Shown: one piece after another, positions 26,108 to 35,612 of the stretch
Layout of the letters: each line of letters starts with the position of its first letter
Numbering within the stretch: the first letter of the stretch is position 1
From: Pseudomonas sp. PDM04
GTDB taxonomy: Bacteria > Pseudomonadota > Gammaproteobacteria > Pseudomonadales > Pseudomonadaceae
NCBI RefSeq assembly: GCF_014851765.1
Contig: NZ_JACVAI010000001.1
Location: 992,001-1,056,000, forward strand
Length of the DNA: 64,000 nucleotides
Reading direction: 5' to 3'
Translations under genes and position numbers: made by a program
Notes under the pieces: model-generated
Seen by the model: the letters and a program-made list of their open reading frames with translations, nothing else
Databases searched by the model: none
Told to the model about the DNA's origin: nothing

Positions 26108-26929
26108 ATGAGTGAGCTGGCGGATAAGATCCAACAGGATTTGGTTGAGGCCATCGATAACGATGACCTGGTTCTGCCAACGTTGCCGGAAGTGGCCATG
26201 CAAATTCGCAAGGCCGCTGAAGACCCGGAAATCAGTGTCAGTAACCTGAGCAAGGTGATCGGCCGTGATACTGCGCTGTCCGCGCGATTGATCAAGGTGG
26301 TCAACAGCCCGCTCCTGCGCGCGACCCAGGAAGTCACTGACTTGCACACGGCCATTACTCGCCTGGGTGTCAATTACAGCAGTAACCTGGCGATTGGCCT
26401 GGTCATGGAGCAGATTTTCCACGCACGTTCCGAGGTGGTGGAAAAAAAGATGCGCGATGTCTGGCGCAAGAGCCTGGAGATCGCCGGGGTCAGCTACGCG
26501 TTGTGCCGCAGCTACACGCAACTCAAGCCGGACCAGGCGGCGCTCGGCGGGCTGGTGCACCAGATCGGCGTGCTGCCGATCCTGACCTACGCCGAAGACC
26601 ACTATGAGCTGCTGTCGGATCCGGTCAGCCTGAACCACGTGATCGACCACATTCATCCGGTACTGGGCGAAAAACTGCTGCAGGTCTGGGAGTTTCCGGA
26701 AATGCTGGTACAGGTTCCGCGGCTGTACCTGGACTTCAAGCGTGAGTCCGCACACGTGGATTACATCGACCTGGTGCAGGTCGCCAGCCTGTATTGCTAC
26801 AAGGACACCGACCACCCCATCGCCCGGATCGACCCGTTCAACGTGCCCGCCTTCAAACGACTGGGGATTGACCCGGAAAACAAGGCAATGTGCAGCGATC
26901 TCGAAGAGTCGCGGTCGATGTTCTACTGA
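26108..26929 (+). CDS. HDOD domain signalling protein
   Basis: A 273-residue protein made almost entirely of one HDOD domain (about 15-215), starting LPTLPEVAMQIRKAAEDPE and continuing with the VIGRDTALSARLIKVVNSP helix pair. HDOD proteins are HD-like but lack phosphodiesterase activity and act in signalling, motility or biofilm control. No other output domain is fused. It starts 34 bases after ygfZ and may be cotranscribed. The role is unknown. Confidence 0.85.
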   Translation: MSELADKIQQDLVEAIDNDDLVLPTLPEVAMQIRKAAEDPEISVSNLSKVIGRDTALSARLIKVVNSPLLRATQEVTDLHTAITRLGVNYSSNLAIGLVMEQIFHARSEVVEKKMRDVWRKSLEIAGVSYALCRSYTQLKPDQAALGGLVHQIGVLPILTYAEDHYELLSDPVSLNHVIDHIHPVLGEKLLQVWEFPEMLVQVPRLYLDFKRESAHVDYIDLVQVASLYCYKDTDHPIARIDPFNVPAFKRLGIDPENKAMCSDLEESRSMFY

Positions 26930-26943
26930 CAGACCGCATCGCC

Positions 26944-27010
26944 CCATCGCGAGCCGGCTCGCTCCCGCAGAGAACACTGAAACCCTGTGGCAGCGAGCCG
27001 GCTCGCGGTG
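26944..27010. repeat. Inverted interspersed repeat pair (REP-like)
   Basis: Two opposed copies, CATCGCGAGCCGGCTCGCTC and CAGCGAGCCGGCTCGCGGTG, lie between the convergent HDOD gene and tctE. They belong to the genome-wide GAGC-rich family and can form a large hairpin acting as a shared terminator. Confidence 0.75.
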
Positions 27011-27013
27011 GGT

Positions 27014-28399
27014 CTACCCGGCAATAAAACTCACCCGCACCTTCAACCCCGCGTGTTCGCCATCATGCAGGCTGATCTGCGCCAGGTGCGCACGGCAGAT
27101 CTCTCCAACAATTGCCAGGCCCAAACCGGAGCCGGCGACTTGCTGGTTGCGCCGGTAAAAGCGTTCGAATACGCGGTCGCGCTCTTCCAGCGGGATCCCC
27201 GGCCCATCGTCCTCGACCTCCAGCACCGCCGGCGCCGAGACCCGCAGGATGACATTGCCACCGGGTGGCGTGTGAGCCAGCGCGTTATCCACCAGGTTGC
27301 TCAAGAGCTCGTTCAACAGCGTCGGCTCACCGCGCAGCCATACCGGCTCGTCCGCTTCCAGCGCCAGGGCGACGCCACGGGCATGGGCCAGCGGCGCCAT
27401 GGCCATGCCCAGTTCACGGGCCAACTGGCTCAGGTCCAGCAACTGCGCGCCACCTTCGGCGATCGCCCGGGCACCGTTCTCGACCCGCGCCAGCGACAGC
27501 AACTGGTTGGCCAGGTGGGTCAGGCGGTCTGTGCCCTGTGCCGCGGTGTCCAGGGTGTTGCGCCAGGTCTCGGGCTCGCTCGAACGCAGGCCCAACTCCA
27601 GACGCGCCTTGAGCGCCGCCAAAGGCGTGCGCAGTTCATGGGCCGCATCGGCGATGAACTGCGCCTGGCGCTCGAACTGTCCGCGCAGACGCTCGGTAAA
27701 GTGATTGAGCGCCCGCACCAGCGGCCACAGTTCATGCTGCACTTCCACCAACGGCAGCGGCCGCAGGTCGTCGGGCTGCCGCTCCTCGACCGCCGTGCGC
27801 AGACGTTCCAGCGGACGCAATGCGGCACTGACAGCAAACCACACCATCAGCAACGCACCGATCGCCAACATTCCCAGGCGCAACAGGGTGTCGGCGGCCA
27901 GACTGCGGGCCATGCTGACGCGCGCTTCATCGGTTTCCGCGACGCGGATTTCCGCCATGCCGTTCATGTTCGGCTCGCTGACGGGCTTGAGCAGGCTGAC
28001 CACCCGCACGTTCTGGCCCTGGTACGTGGCGTTGTAGAACCGCGCCAGCGCCGGATAGTCGTCGGTGCGCGGCGTGCCTGGCGGTGGTGGCGGCAGGTTC
28101 TCGTAACCGGAAATCAGCTTCTGGTCGATGTCGTTGACCAGGTAAAAAATCCGCCCGGCGCTGTCATAGGCAAACGTATCGAGGGCCACGTAAGGCACGT
28201 CGGCACTGAGGCTGCCATCGCGTGACGACACGCCGGCGGCGATGGTTCGGGCGGACGCCAGCAAGGTCCGGTCGTAGGCCGTGTCGGCAGCTTCGCGCCC
28301 GTTCCAGTAGGCGCTCAAACCACTGGCCAGCATCAACACCACCAGCAACAGCGCGAGGTTCCACAGCAACCGCCAGCGCAGACTGCTGGGCTTATGCAT
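27014..28399 (-). CDS. tctE: Sensor histidine kinase TctE
   Basis: A 461-residue inner-membrane kinase with two membrane segments (about 11-30 and 171-192) flanking a periplasmic sensor region, then HAMP, the phospho-acceptor His in DAAHELRTPL (about 252), and an ATPase domain with NLVDNALAH, DDGPGIP and GLGLAI. Assigned as TctE because it forms a pair with TctD beside the tctCBA tricarboxylate transporter. It likely senses citrate-type acids. It overlaps tctD by 8 bases. Confidence 0.9.
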   Translation of the reverse strand: MHKPSSLRWRLLWNLALLLVVLMLASGLSAYWNGREAADTAYDRTLLASARTIAAGVSSRDGSLSADVPYVALDTFAYDSAGRIFYLVNDIDQKLISGYENLPPPPPGTPRTDDYPALARFYNATYQGQNVRVVSLLKPVSEPNMNGMAEIRVAETDEARVSMARSLAADTLLRLGMLAIGALLMVWFAVSAALRPLERLRTAVEERQPDDLRPLPLVEVQHELWPLVRALNHFTERLRGQFERQAQFIADAAHELRTPLAALKARLELGLRSSEPETWRNTLDTAAQGTDRLTHLANQLLSLARVENGARAIAEGGAQLLDLSQLARELGMAMAPLAHARGVALALEADEPVWLRGEPTLLNELLSNLVDNALAHTPPGGNVILRVSAPAVLEVEDDGPGIPLEERDRVFERFYRRNQQVAGSGLGLAIVGEICRAHLAQISLHDGEHAGLKVRVSFIAG

Positions 28400-29063
28400 C
28401 GCGGCTTTCCAGCAGGTAGCCGAGCCCGCGGAAGGTCACGATGGCCACCGGGTGCCCGTCGAGCTTCTTGCGCAAGCGATGGACGTAGATCTCGATGGCG
28501 TCAGGGCTGGCTTCCTCGTCCAGGCCGAAGACCTGGGAAGCGAGTTGCTCCTTGCTCATCACCCGGCCGGGGCGGGCGATCAGCGCTTCGAGCACCGCCT
28601 GTTCGCGGGAGGTCAGGGTGAGCAGTTCGTCGTTGAGGGTGAAACGCCGGGTGTCCAGATCGTAAGCCAGCACGCCGCAGGTCTGCTGGCGTTCGCCACC
28701 GAGCACGCTGCGGCGCAACAACGCCTTGACCCGGGCCTCCAGTTCGGTGAGTTCGAACGGCTTGGCCAGGTAGTCGTCAGCGCCAAGGTTCAGGCCATGG
28801 ACGCGGTCCTTGACGTCGCTGCGGGCGGTCAGCATCAGCACCGGCAGGTTCTTGCCACGGGTTCGCAGGCGCGCCAGCACTTCGAAACCATCCATGCGCG
28901 GCAAGCCGACATCGAGGATCGCCATGGCGTACTCCTCGCTGCTCAAGGCCAGGTCGGCGGCCACGCCGTCATGCAGCACATCCACGGTCAGGCCGGTGCT
29001 CTTGAGTGCCTGGGCGACACTTTCGGCGAGCTGCAGATGGTCCTCGACGAGCAGAACACGCAT
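28392..29063 (-). CDS. tctD: Response regulator TctD (OmpR family)
   Basis: A 223-residue regulator with a receiver domain (phospho-acceptor D51 in AILDVGLP, with K101 in LAKPF) and a C-terminal winged-helix DNA-binding domain (about 128-220, ending EIYVHRLRKKLD). It should control the divergent tctCBA genes and its own operon. Four AAGGTT repeats at 29166-29204 are good candidates for its binding site. Confidence 0.92.
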   Translation of the reverse strand: MRVLLVEDHLQLAESVAQALKSTGLTVDVLHDGVAADLALSSEEYAMAILDVGLPRMDGFEVLARLRTRGKNLPVLMLTARSDVKDRVHGLNLGADDYLAKPFELTELEARVKALLRRSVLGGERQQTCGVLAYDLDTRRFTLNDELLTLTSREQAVLEALIARPGRVMSKEQLASQVFGLDEEASPDAIEIYVHRLRKKLDGHPVAIVTFRGLGYLLESRDA

Positions 29064-29483
29064 GGATTTTTTCCTCGTTCAGGGATGGTCGACGCCATTG
29101 TTTGGCGCGGAGTTTACCGCTGCATCCGTCGCTGTGAAGCCTGAAAAGCGTGAAAACCCACGCAAAAGGTTGCTGAAGGTTTGTTGAAAGGTTAGCGAAA
29201 GGTTCGCTGGTTAGAGTCAAGTTACGGAATGTTTCAACCTGCCCATTCCAACCGTTACACCTGCGTTGAATGTAGCGCCCGAAAAACGCCACGAAGCGTT
29301 TTCGCCAATAAGAACAATAACCGAGGTACTGCGCCATGCTGTCCACACAGCCCCAGGCTTGTCCGCCGCTCCCTTCTCTCCCGTTCGATTCGATGACGCG
29401 TGTCAGCGCCCTTTGCGGCTGCGCAACGCGAAACCGTCGCACCTGAAACATCCCCAAAAACAACAACTCCCGTGGAGAAAACC
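29064..29483. other. Divergent control region tctD / tctC
   Basis: This 420-base region holds no gene, and the porin gene opdH found beside tctCBA in P. aeruginosa is missing. It contains the AAGGTT repeat cluster near tctD and a long leader before tctC. A consensus sigma-70 promoter is not obvious. Confidence 0.5.
29166..29204 (+). repeat. Four phased AAGGTT repeats, candidate TctD site
   Basis: AAGGTT begins at 29166, 29176, 29188 and 29199, spaced 10, 12 and 11 bases, so the copies face the same side of the helix. OmpR-family regulators bind such direct repeats. Assignment to TctD is inferred from position. Confidence 0.5.
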
Positions 29484-30461
29484 ATGAACCGATCACTGCG
29501 CCGTTTCGCCCTCGCCGCCAGCTGCATGCTGTTTGCCGGCCAACTGATGGCCGAGCCGAAACGCCCGGAATGCATTGCCCCGGCTTCGCCTGGCGGCGGT
29601 TTCGACCTGACCTGCAAACTGGCGCAAAGCGCGCTGGTCAATGAAAAACTGCTGACCAAACCGATGCGCGTGACCTACATGCCCGGTGGTGTCGGTGCCG
29701 TGGCGTACAACGCGGTGGTCGCCCAGCGGCCGGCCGATGCCGGGACGCTGGTGGCATGGTCCAGCGGCTCGCTGCTGAACCTGGCCCAGGGCAAGTTCGG
29801 CCGCTTCGATGAGAATGCCGTGCGCTGGCTGGCAGCTGTCGGCACCAGCTACGGCGCCATCGCCGTCAAAAGCGACTCGCCGTACAAGACCCTCGACGAC
29901 CTGGTCAAGGCATTGAAGAAAGACCCGAGCTCCGTGGTCATCGGTTCCGGCGGCACCGTCGGCAGCCAGGACTGGATGCAGACCGCGCTGATCGCCAAGG
30001 CCGCCGGGATCAACCCGCGCGACCTGCGTTATGTCGCCCTCGAAGGCGGCGGCGAAATCGCCACGGCACTGCTTGGCGGCCACATCCAGGTCGGCAGCAC
30101 CGACATCTCCGACTCCATGCCGCATATCCAGAGCGGTGACATGCGCCTGCTGGCGGTGTTCTCCGAAAAACGCCTGGACGAGCCGGAAATGAAAGACATC
30201 CCGACCGCCAAGGAACAGGGCTACGACATTGTCTGGCCGGTGGTTCGCGGCTTCTACCTCGGGCCGAAGGTCAGCGATGAAGATTACGCCTGGTGGAAAG
30301 AGGCGTTCGACAAGCTGCTGGCTTCCGACGAGTTCGCCAAGTTGCGCGATCAGCGCGAACTGTTCCCGTTCGCCATGACCGGCCCGGAGCTGGACACCTA
30401 CGTGAAGAAGCAGGTCGCGGACTACAAGGTGCTGGCCAAAGAGTTCGGCCTGATTCAGTGA
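29484..30461 (+). CDS. tctC: Tricarboxylate-binding protein TctC
   Basis: A 325-residue periplasmic binding protein of the tripartite tricarboxylate transporter family. The signal peptide spans about 1-22 (ends GQLMA/EPK), followed by ECIAPASPGGGFDLTCK, the conserved ligand-loop region. It delivers citrate or related acids to the TctAB membrane complex. Start 29484 gives the signal peptide and follows GTGGAG. It is the first gene of tctCBA. Confidence 0.92.
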   Translation: MNRSLRRFALAASCMLFAGQLMAEPKRPECIAPASPGGGFDLTCKLAQSALVNEKLLTKPMRVTYMPGGVGAVAYNAVVAQRPADAGTLVAWSSGSLLNLAQGKFGRFDENAVRWLAAVGTSYGAIAVKSDSPYKTLDDLVKALKKDPSSVVIGSGGTVGSQDWMQTALIAKAAGINPRDLRYVALEGGGEIATALLGGHIQVGSTDISDSMPHIQSGDMRLLAVFSEKRLDEPEMKDIPTAKEQGYDIVWPVVRGFYLGPKVSDEDYAWWKEAFDKLLASDEFAKLRDQRELFPFAMTGPELDTYVKKQVADYKVLAKEFGLIQ

Positions 30462-30519
30462 TCGTCTCTGTCTAGCGGCTGCGACTCCGCCTGGCGGGGT
30501 CGCGGCACAGGAGTTTGCC

Positions 30520-30978
30520 ATGCTCTTACAACGTATTTTTGCCTCAGTGTTGCTGCTGGCCTGCCTGGGCCTGGCACTGATGGCGTGGCCTTATCAGGCC
30601 GATTACTCCTATGAACCGGTGGGCCCCAGGGCTTTTCCCTTGCTGATGCTCGGGCTGATGGGGTGCGCGCTGCTGTACATGGTGTTCCGTCCGACGCCCA
30701 TCGTACACAGCGAGGACGACCCGCAGCTGGACCGTGAAACCCTGAACAAGATCGGCCTCTGCGTCATGCTGCTGCTGATCTTCGCCGGGCTGTTCGAGCC
30801 CCTGGGTTTCATTCTCAGCAGCATGCTGATCGGCATCCCCATGGCACGCCTGTATGGCGGTCGCTGGCTGCCCAGCGTGGTGGTCACCACCCTGATGGCA
30901 GTGGGTCTCTACCTGTTGTTCGACAAGTTGATGGACGTGCCGCTGCCCCTGGGCCTGCTCGACGTTCTGGAGAACTGA
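30520..30978 (+). CDS. tctB: Small membrane subunit TctB
   Basis: A 152-residue inner-membrane protein with four hydrophobic segments (about 4-23, 38-54, 75-100 and 115-138), the size and topology of the small subunit of tripartite tricarboxylate transporters. A CAGGAG site precedes the ATG. Only 1 base separates its stop from tctA, so the subunits are made together. Confidence 0.9.
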   Translation: MLLQRIFASVLLLACLGLALMAWPYQADYSYEPVGPRAFPLLMLGLMGCALLYMVFRPTPIVHSEDDPQLDRETLNKIGLCVMLLLIFAGLFEPLGFILSSMLIGIPMARLYGGRWLPSVVVTTLMAVGLYLLFDKLMDVPLPLGLLDVLEN

Positions 30979-30979
30979 T

Positions 30980-32494
30980 ATGGATACGCTTGGCTATTTG
31001 GGCCAGGGTTTCGGCGTCGCGCTGAGCCCTTACAACCTGGTGACGGCACTGTCCGGCACCCTGATCGGCACCGTCGTCGGCCTGTTGCCGGGCCTGGGCC
31101 CGATCAACGGCGTGGCGCTGCTGATCCCGATCGCCTTTGCCCTCGGACTGCCACCGGAGTCGGCGCTGATCCTGCTGGCGGCGGTTTACCTGGGTTGCGA
31201 GTACGGCGGCCGGATCAGCTCGATCCTGCTGAACATTCCTGGCGAAGCATCCACCGTGATGACCACGCTCGATGGCTACCCGATGGCCCGCAAAGGCCTG
31301 GCCGGTGTGGCGTTGTCGCTGTCGGCGTGGAGTTCGTTCATCGGCGCGTTCATTGCCACCTGCGGCATGGTGCTGTTCGCGCCGCTGCTGGCGAAATGGG
31401 CGATTGCCTTCGGCCCGGCGGAATACTTCGTCCTGATGGTGTTCGCGATTGTCTGCCTCGGCGGCATGGCCGGCGATCGTCCGCTGAAGACCTTCATCGC
31501 GGCGTTGATCGGCCTGTTCCTGTCGACCGTCGGCATTGATGCCAACAGCGGCGTGTACCGCTTTACCGGGGACAACATTCACCTGACCGACGGCATTCAA
31601 TTCGTGGTGCTGGTGCTGGGCCTGTTCTCCATCAGCGAAATCCTTTTGCTGCTGGAAAAAACCCATCGCGGCCAGGAAGCGGTGAAAGCCACCGGCCGCA
31701 TGATGTTCAACCTCAAGGAAGCATCGGCGGTGTTCGTGGTGAACATTCGCTGCGGCGTGTTCGGCTTCATCATGGGCGTGTTGCCGGGTGCAGGTGCGAC
31801 CCTCGCCAGCGCCGTGGCCTACATGACCGAAAAGCGCATCGCCGGCGCCAAGGGCACCTTCGGCCAGGGCGACATGCGTGGCCTGGCTGCACCGGAAACC
31901 GCCATCGGCGCTTCGGCGTGCGGCGCGCTGGTGCCGATGCTGACCCTGGGCGTTCCGGGTTCGGGCACCACAGCCGTGATGATCGGCGCCCTGTCGCTGT
32001 ACAACATCACCCCCGGCCCGCTGCTGTTCCAGCAGCAACCGGACATCGTCTGGGGCCTGATCGCCTCGTTGTTCATCGCCAACATCATGCTGGTGATCCT
32101 CAACATCCCGATGATCCGCATCTTCACCCGCATCCTTGCCGTGCCGAACTGGGCGCTGGTGCCCGTGATCGCGATCATCACCGGGATCGGTGTCTACGCG
32201 GTGCATGCCACCACCTTCGACCTGTTCCTGATGGTCGGTATCGGTATCTTCGGTTACATCCTGCGCAAGTTGGATTTCCCGCTGTCGCCGGTGTTGCTGG
32301 GGTTCATCCTCGGTGGCCTGATGGAGCAGAACCTGCGCCGCGCCCTGTCGATTTCCAACGGCGCGCTGGAAATCCTCTGGTCGAGCCCGATCACCCTGGG
32401 CGTCTGGGTACTGACCGTGTTCATGCTGTCGCTGCCGCTGCTGCGGATCTGGCGCAAACGTTCGCTCGCTCGTCGCGCGGTAGCCGATGTCTGA
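30980..32494 (+). CDS. tctA: Large membrane subunit TctA
   Basis: A 504-residue protein with about eleven to twelve membrane segments and the TctA signature near the start, GLLPGLGPINGVALLIP, repeated as GVLPGAGATLASAVAY in the second half (internal duplication). With TctB it forms the ion-driven channel for tricarboxylates delivered by TctC. The next gene overlaps its end by 8 bases. Confidence 0.95.
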   Translation: MDTLGYLGQGFGVALSPYNLVTALSGTLIGTVVGLLPGLGPINGVALLIPIAFALGLPPESALILLAAVYLGCEYGGRISSILLNIPGEASTVMTTLDGYPMARKGLAGVALSLSAWSSFIGAFIATCGMVLFAPLLAKWAIAFGPAEYFVLMVFAIVCLGGMAGDRPLKTFIAALIGLFLSTVGIDANSGVYRFTGDNIHLTDGIQFVVLVLGLFSISEILLLLEKTHRGQEAVKATGRMMFNLKEASAVFVVNIRCGVFGFIMGVLPGAGATLASAVAYMTEKRIAGAKGTFGQGDMRGLAAPETAIGASACGALVPMLTLGVPGSGTTAVMIGALSLYNITPGPLLFQQQPDIVWGLIASLFIANIMLVILNIPMIRIFTRILAVPNWALVPVIAIITGIGVYAVHATTFDLFLMVGIGIFGYILRKLDFPLSPVLLGFILGGLMEQNLRRALSISNGALEILWSSPITLGVWVLTVFMLSLPLLRIWRKRSLARRAVADV

Positions 32495-33521
32495 TCGAAC
32501 ACCGTTCAACGCCTGGTGGGGGACGCCGCTGGTGGGCGCGCTGGGCGGTTACCTGGCCAGCCTGGTTGGCTGGCCGCTGCCCTGGATGGTCGGCTCTTTG
32601 CTGGCGATCATCCTGGTGCGCTGCCTGACACCGTGGCAACTGGCGGAAATCCCTGGCGGCCGCAAGTGCGGCCAGTGGATTGTCGGCATCGGCATCGGCC
32701 TGCATTTCACCCCGGTGGTGATGGAGCAGGTGCTGAGCCACTTCGGCCTGATCTTCTTCGGTGCGTTGGTCACCAGCCTGTCGGCCGTGGTCGGCGTCTG
32801 GTTGATGCGACGCACCGGCGAGGATCGCGCCACCGCCTTTTTCTCCAGCATGCCAGGCGGCTCCGGCGAGATGGTCAACCTCGGCGCGCGCAATGGCGCG
32901 GTCCTCAGCCACGTCGCGGCGGGGCAAAGCCTGCGGGTGCTGGTGGTGGTGCTGTGCGTGCCGGCCGCTTTCAAATACCTGCTGGGTGATGGCGCGCCGA
33001 TCTTTCATCCGGCGGCCGTCGACTGGCGCTGGCTGGCCCTTCTGTTTCCGGCAGGTGCCCTGGCTGCCTGGCTGTGGGAACGTCTTCGTCAACCCAACCC
33101 ATGGCTGTTCGGGCCTTTGCTGGTCAGTGCAGCGGTGAGCATTGCCTGGGACCTGCACATCAGTCTGCCCAACGGCGGCAGCCAGATGGGCCAGTGGCTG
33201 ATCGGCAGCGGCCTGGGCTGTCATTTCAACCGGCAGTTTTTCCGGCGCGCGCCTTCCTTCATGGGACGGACCCTGATGGGCACCGTGCTGACGATGTTGA
33301 TCGCCACGGCGGCGGCATTGGGCTTGAGTGCGCTGACGCATCTGGATTTGCGTTCTCTGACCCTGGGCATGATGCCGGGCGGCATTGCGGAGATGAGCCT
33401 GACGGCGGAAACCCTGCAATTGTCGGTGCCGCTTGTGACGGCGATGCAGGTGATGCGGCTGCTGTTTGTGCTGTTTCTGGCCGAGCCGTTGTTCAAGTAC
33501 TGGAATCGCAACCCGGACTGA
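32487..33521 (+). CDS. AbrB family integral membrane protein
   Basis: A 344-residue protein of the AbrB family (long misnamed ammonia monooxygenase), with two similar halves of about five membrane segments and the repeated motif MPGGSGEM / MPGGIAEM. It is unrelated to the Bacillus regulator of the same name. Its function is unknown; it often sits beside tct-type transporters. The 8-base overlap with tctA shows it belongs to the tctCBA operon here. Confidence 0.85.
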   Translation: MSDRTPFNAWWGTPLVGALGGYLASLVGWPLPWMVGSLLAIILVRCLTPWQLAEIPGGRKCGQWIVGIGIGLHFTPVVMEQVLSHFGLIFFGALVTSLSAVVGVWLMRRTGEDRATAFFSSMPGGSGEMVNLGARNGAVLSHVAAGQSLRVLVVVLCVPAAFKYLLGDGAPIFHPAAVDWRWLALLFPAGALAAWLWERLRQPNPWLFGPLLVSAAVSIAWDLHISLPNGGSQMGQWLIGSGLGCHFNRQFFRRAPSFMGRTLMGTVLTMLIATAAALGLSALTHLDLRSLTLGMMPGGIAEMSLTAETLQLSVPLVTAMQVMRLLFVLFLAEPLFKYWNRNPD

Positions 33522-33531
33522 AAGCCGAATC

Positions 33532-33592
33532 ACCCCTTTCGCGAGCAGGGTACGCTTGCTCCTTGTGGAAGCGAGCCTGCTCGCGAAGGGGC
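33532..33592. repeat. Inverted interspersed repeat pair
   Basis: Two opposed GAGC-rich repeat copies (arms CCCCTTTCGCGAGCAG and CTGCTCGCGAAGGGG) form a long imperfect hairpin between the convergent AbrB-family gene and ung, probably also working as a terminator. Confidence 0.75.
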
Positions 33593-33608
33593 CATCCCGG
33601 TCAACGCT

Positions 33609-34301
33609 TCAGACCGGCGGCAACCGCCACTCGATCGGCGTCTCGCCATGCTGCTCCAGGAACTTGTTGGTCCGGCTGAAGTGCCCGCAACCGAGAAAGC
33701 CGCGATAAGCCGACAGCGGTGACGGATGCACCGAGGTCAGCACCAGGTGCTTGGTTGCATCGATCAGCTTCTGTTTGCTCTGGGCATGGGAGCCCCAAAG
33801 CATGAACACCAGGTGTGGCTGTTGCTGGCTGACCACTTCAATGATCCGGTCGGTGAAGAACTGCCAGCCCTTGTCCTTGTGCGCGTTGGCATTGGCACGT
33901 TCGACCGTCATGGTGGTGTTGAGCATCAATACGCCCTGGTCGGCCCAGCTTTGCAGGTAGCCGTGATTGGGAATGTCGATGTTCAGGTCACGCTTCAACT
34001 CTTTATAGATGTTCACCAGCGACGGCGGCGCCGGCACGCCCGGCTGCACCGAGAAACACAGGCCATGGGCCTGGCCCGGACCGTGATAAGGATCCTGGCC
34101 GAGGATCACCACTTTGACCTTGTCCAGCGGCGTGGAATTGAGTGCGTTGAAAATCAGCGGGCCCGGTGGATAGATCTCCTTGCCGGCCGCACGCTCCTGT
34201 TGCAGGAAATTGCGCAACTCTGCCATGTAGGGCTGGTCGAACTCAGCACGCAGTGCCTCCTTCCAGCTCGGTTCGAGTTTGATACGGTCGTCAGCAGTCA
34301 T
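33609..34301 (-). CDS. ung: Uracil-DNA glycosylase
   Basis: A 230-residue family-1 enzyme that cuts uracil from DNA as the first step of base-excision repair. The catalytic water-activating motif is GQDPYHG (D70), the uracil pocket is [10 protein letters not shown], and the DNA-intercalation loop is [10 protein letters not shown]. Start 34301 matches family length; seven residues upstream are in frame but not needed. It is divergent from the HIBCH-like gene. Confidence 0.96.
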   Translation of the reverse strand: MTADDRIKLEPSWKEALRAEFDQPYMAELRNFLQQERAAGKEIYPPGPLIFNALNSTPLDKVKVVILGQDPYHGPGQAHGLCFSVQPGVPAPPSLVNIYKELKRDLNIDIPNHGYLQSWADQGVLMLNTTMTVERANANAHKDKGWQFFTDRIIEVVSQQQPHLVFMLWGSHAQSKQKLIDATKHLVLTSVHPSPLSAYRGFLGCGHFSRTNKFLEQHGETPIEWRLPPV

Positions 34302-34433
34302 GGTTACACCCGGCAAAAACAATGGGGCGAACCCTAGGAAAGCCCATCACGCTTGTCAATTGATCTGACGCAGATCCGGCACTTTCCCACACAGCGATCA
34401 TACTGAACGCTCAAATTCCCGATCGAGGTCACG

Positions 34434-35546
34434 ATGAATCTGCACTTCGAAGAACTGATCGGCACCGACGGCGCCCGCATCGCAGTCGCCAGCCTGGATG
34501 CCGAAAAGTCCCTGAACGCCCTGTCCCTGCCGATGATCAACGCCCTGCGCGATCGGCTCGACGCCTGGGCCAAGGATCCACAGGTGGTCTGTGTGCTGTT
34601 GCGCGGCAACGGGGCCAAGGCCTTTTGCGCCGGCGGCGACGTGCGCAGCCTGGTGGAAGCGTGTCGCGCACACCCCGGCGAAGTGCCGCCATTGGCGGCG
34701 AACTTCTTCGCGGCGGAATACCGTCTGGACTTCTACCTGCACACGTACCCGAAACCGCTGATCTGTTGGGGCCATGGCTATGTGCTGGGCGGTGGCATGG
34801 GCCTGCTGCAGGGCGCCAGCATCCGCATTGTCACACCCAGCAGCCGCCTGGCGATGCCCGAGATCAGCATTGGTCTGTACCCGGACGTCGGCGCCAGCTG
34901 GTTCCTGTCGCGCCTGCCCGGCAAGCTCGGCCTGTTTCTCGGCCTGACCGGCGCGCACATGAATGGCCGGGATGCGCTCGATCTGGACCTGGCCGACCGC
35001 TTCCTGCTCGATGAACAGCAACAGGCCTTGATCGAAGGCTTGCTGCAATTGAACTGGCAGGAACAGACGCCGGTGCAACTCAACAGCCTGCTCAAGGCCT
35101 TGCAACAGGAAGCCCTCGCTCAGATGCCCGATGCCCAGTGGCTGCCGCGACGCCAGCAGATCGACGAACTGCTGGATGTCAGCGACGTGCGTTGCGCCTG
35201 GCAGGCCATCAGCCAGCAGCGCGACAACAGCGACCTGCTGCTCAGCCGCGCCGCCCGCACCCTGAGTGAAGGCTCACCACTGACCGCGCATCTGGTGTGG
35301 GAACAAATCGTCCGCGCTCGCCACCTGTCTCTGGCGCAGGTGTTCCAGATGGAATACACCCTGAGCCTCAATTGCTGCCGTCACCCGGAATTCAGCGAAG
35401 GGGTACGCGCACGGTTGATCGACAAGGACCAGAAACCGCACTGGCATTGGTCGGACATCAACCACGTGCCGCAGGCGGTGGTCGAGGCGCACTTCCAGAA
35501 AGCCTGGGAGGGGCGGCATCCGTTGGCGGATCTTTCCGAGTACTGA
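34434..35546 (+). CDS. 3-hydroxyisobutyryl-CoA hydrolase-like crotonase family protein
   Basis: A 370-residue crotonase-fold enzyme. The oxyanion-hole segments are AFCAGGDVRSL and GYVLGGGMGLLQGA, and the acidic residues in MPEISIGLYPDVGASWFLSRL plus the C-terminal EFSEGVRARLIDKDQKP-H-W stretch place it with 3-hydroxyisobutyryl-CoA hydrolases of valine breakdown rather than plain enoyl-CoA hydratases. No valine-pathway genes are adjacent, so the true substrate is uncertain. Confidence 0.85.
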   Translation: MNLHFEELIGTDGARIAVASLDAEKSLNALSLPMINALRDRLDAWAKDPQVVCVLLRGNGAKAFCAGGDVRSLVEACRAHPGEVPPLAANFFAAEYRLDFYLHTYPKPLICWGHGYVLGGGMGLLQGASIRIVTPSSRLAMPEISIGLYPDVGASWFLSRLPGKLGLFLGLTGAHMNGRDALDLDLADRFLLDEQQQALIEGLLQLNWQEQTPVQLNSLLKALQQEALAQMPDAQWLPRRQQIDELLDVSDVRCAWQAISQQRDNSDLLLSRAARTLSEGSPLTAHLVWEQIVRARHLSLAQVFQMEYTLSLNCCRHPEFSEGVRARLIDKDQKPHWHWSDINHVPQAVVEAHFQKAWEGRHPLADLSEY

Positions 35547-35612
35547 GGCCTTGGCGTTGTCCGCGATAGCCTGGTCAATAGGCATATCGCGGGCATTCAT
35601 CAACGATAATGA

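Noticed and set aside
30884..32509. A 541-codon minus-strand open frame across tctA
   Set aside because: Its translation is His/Gln/Arg-rich and antisense to a clear transporter gene; it is a composition artefact.
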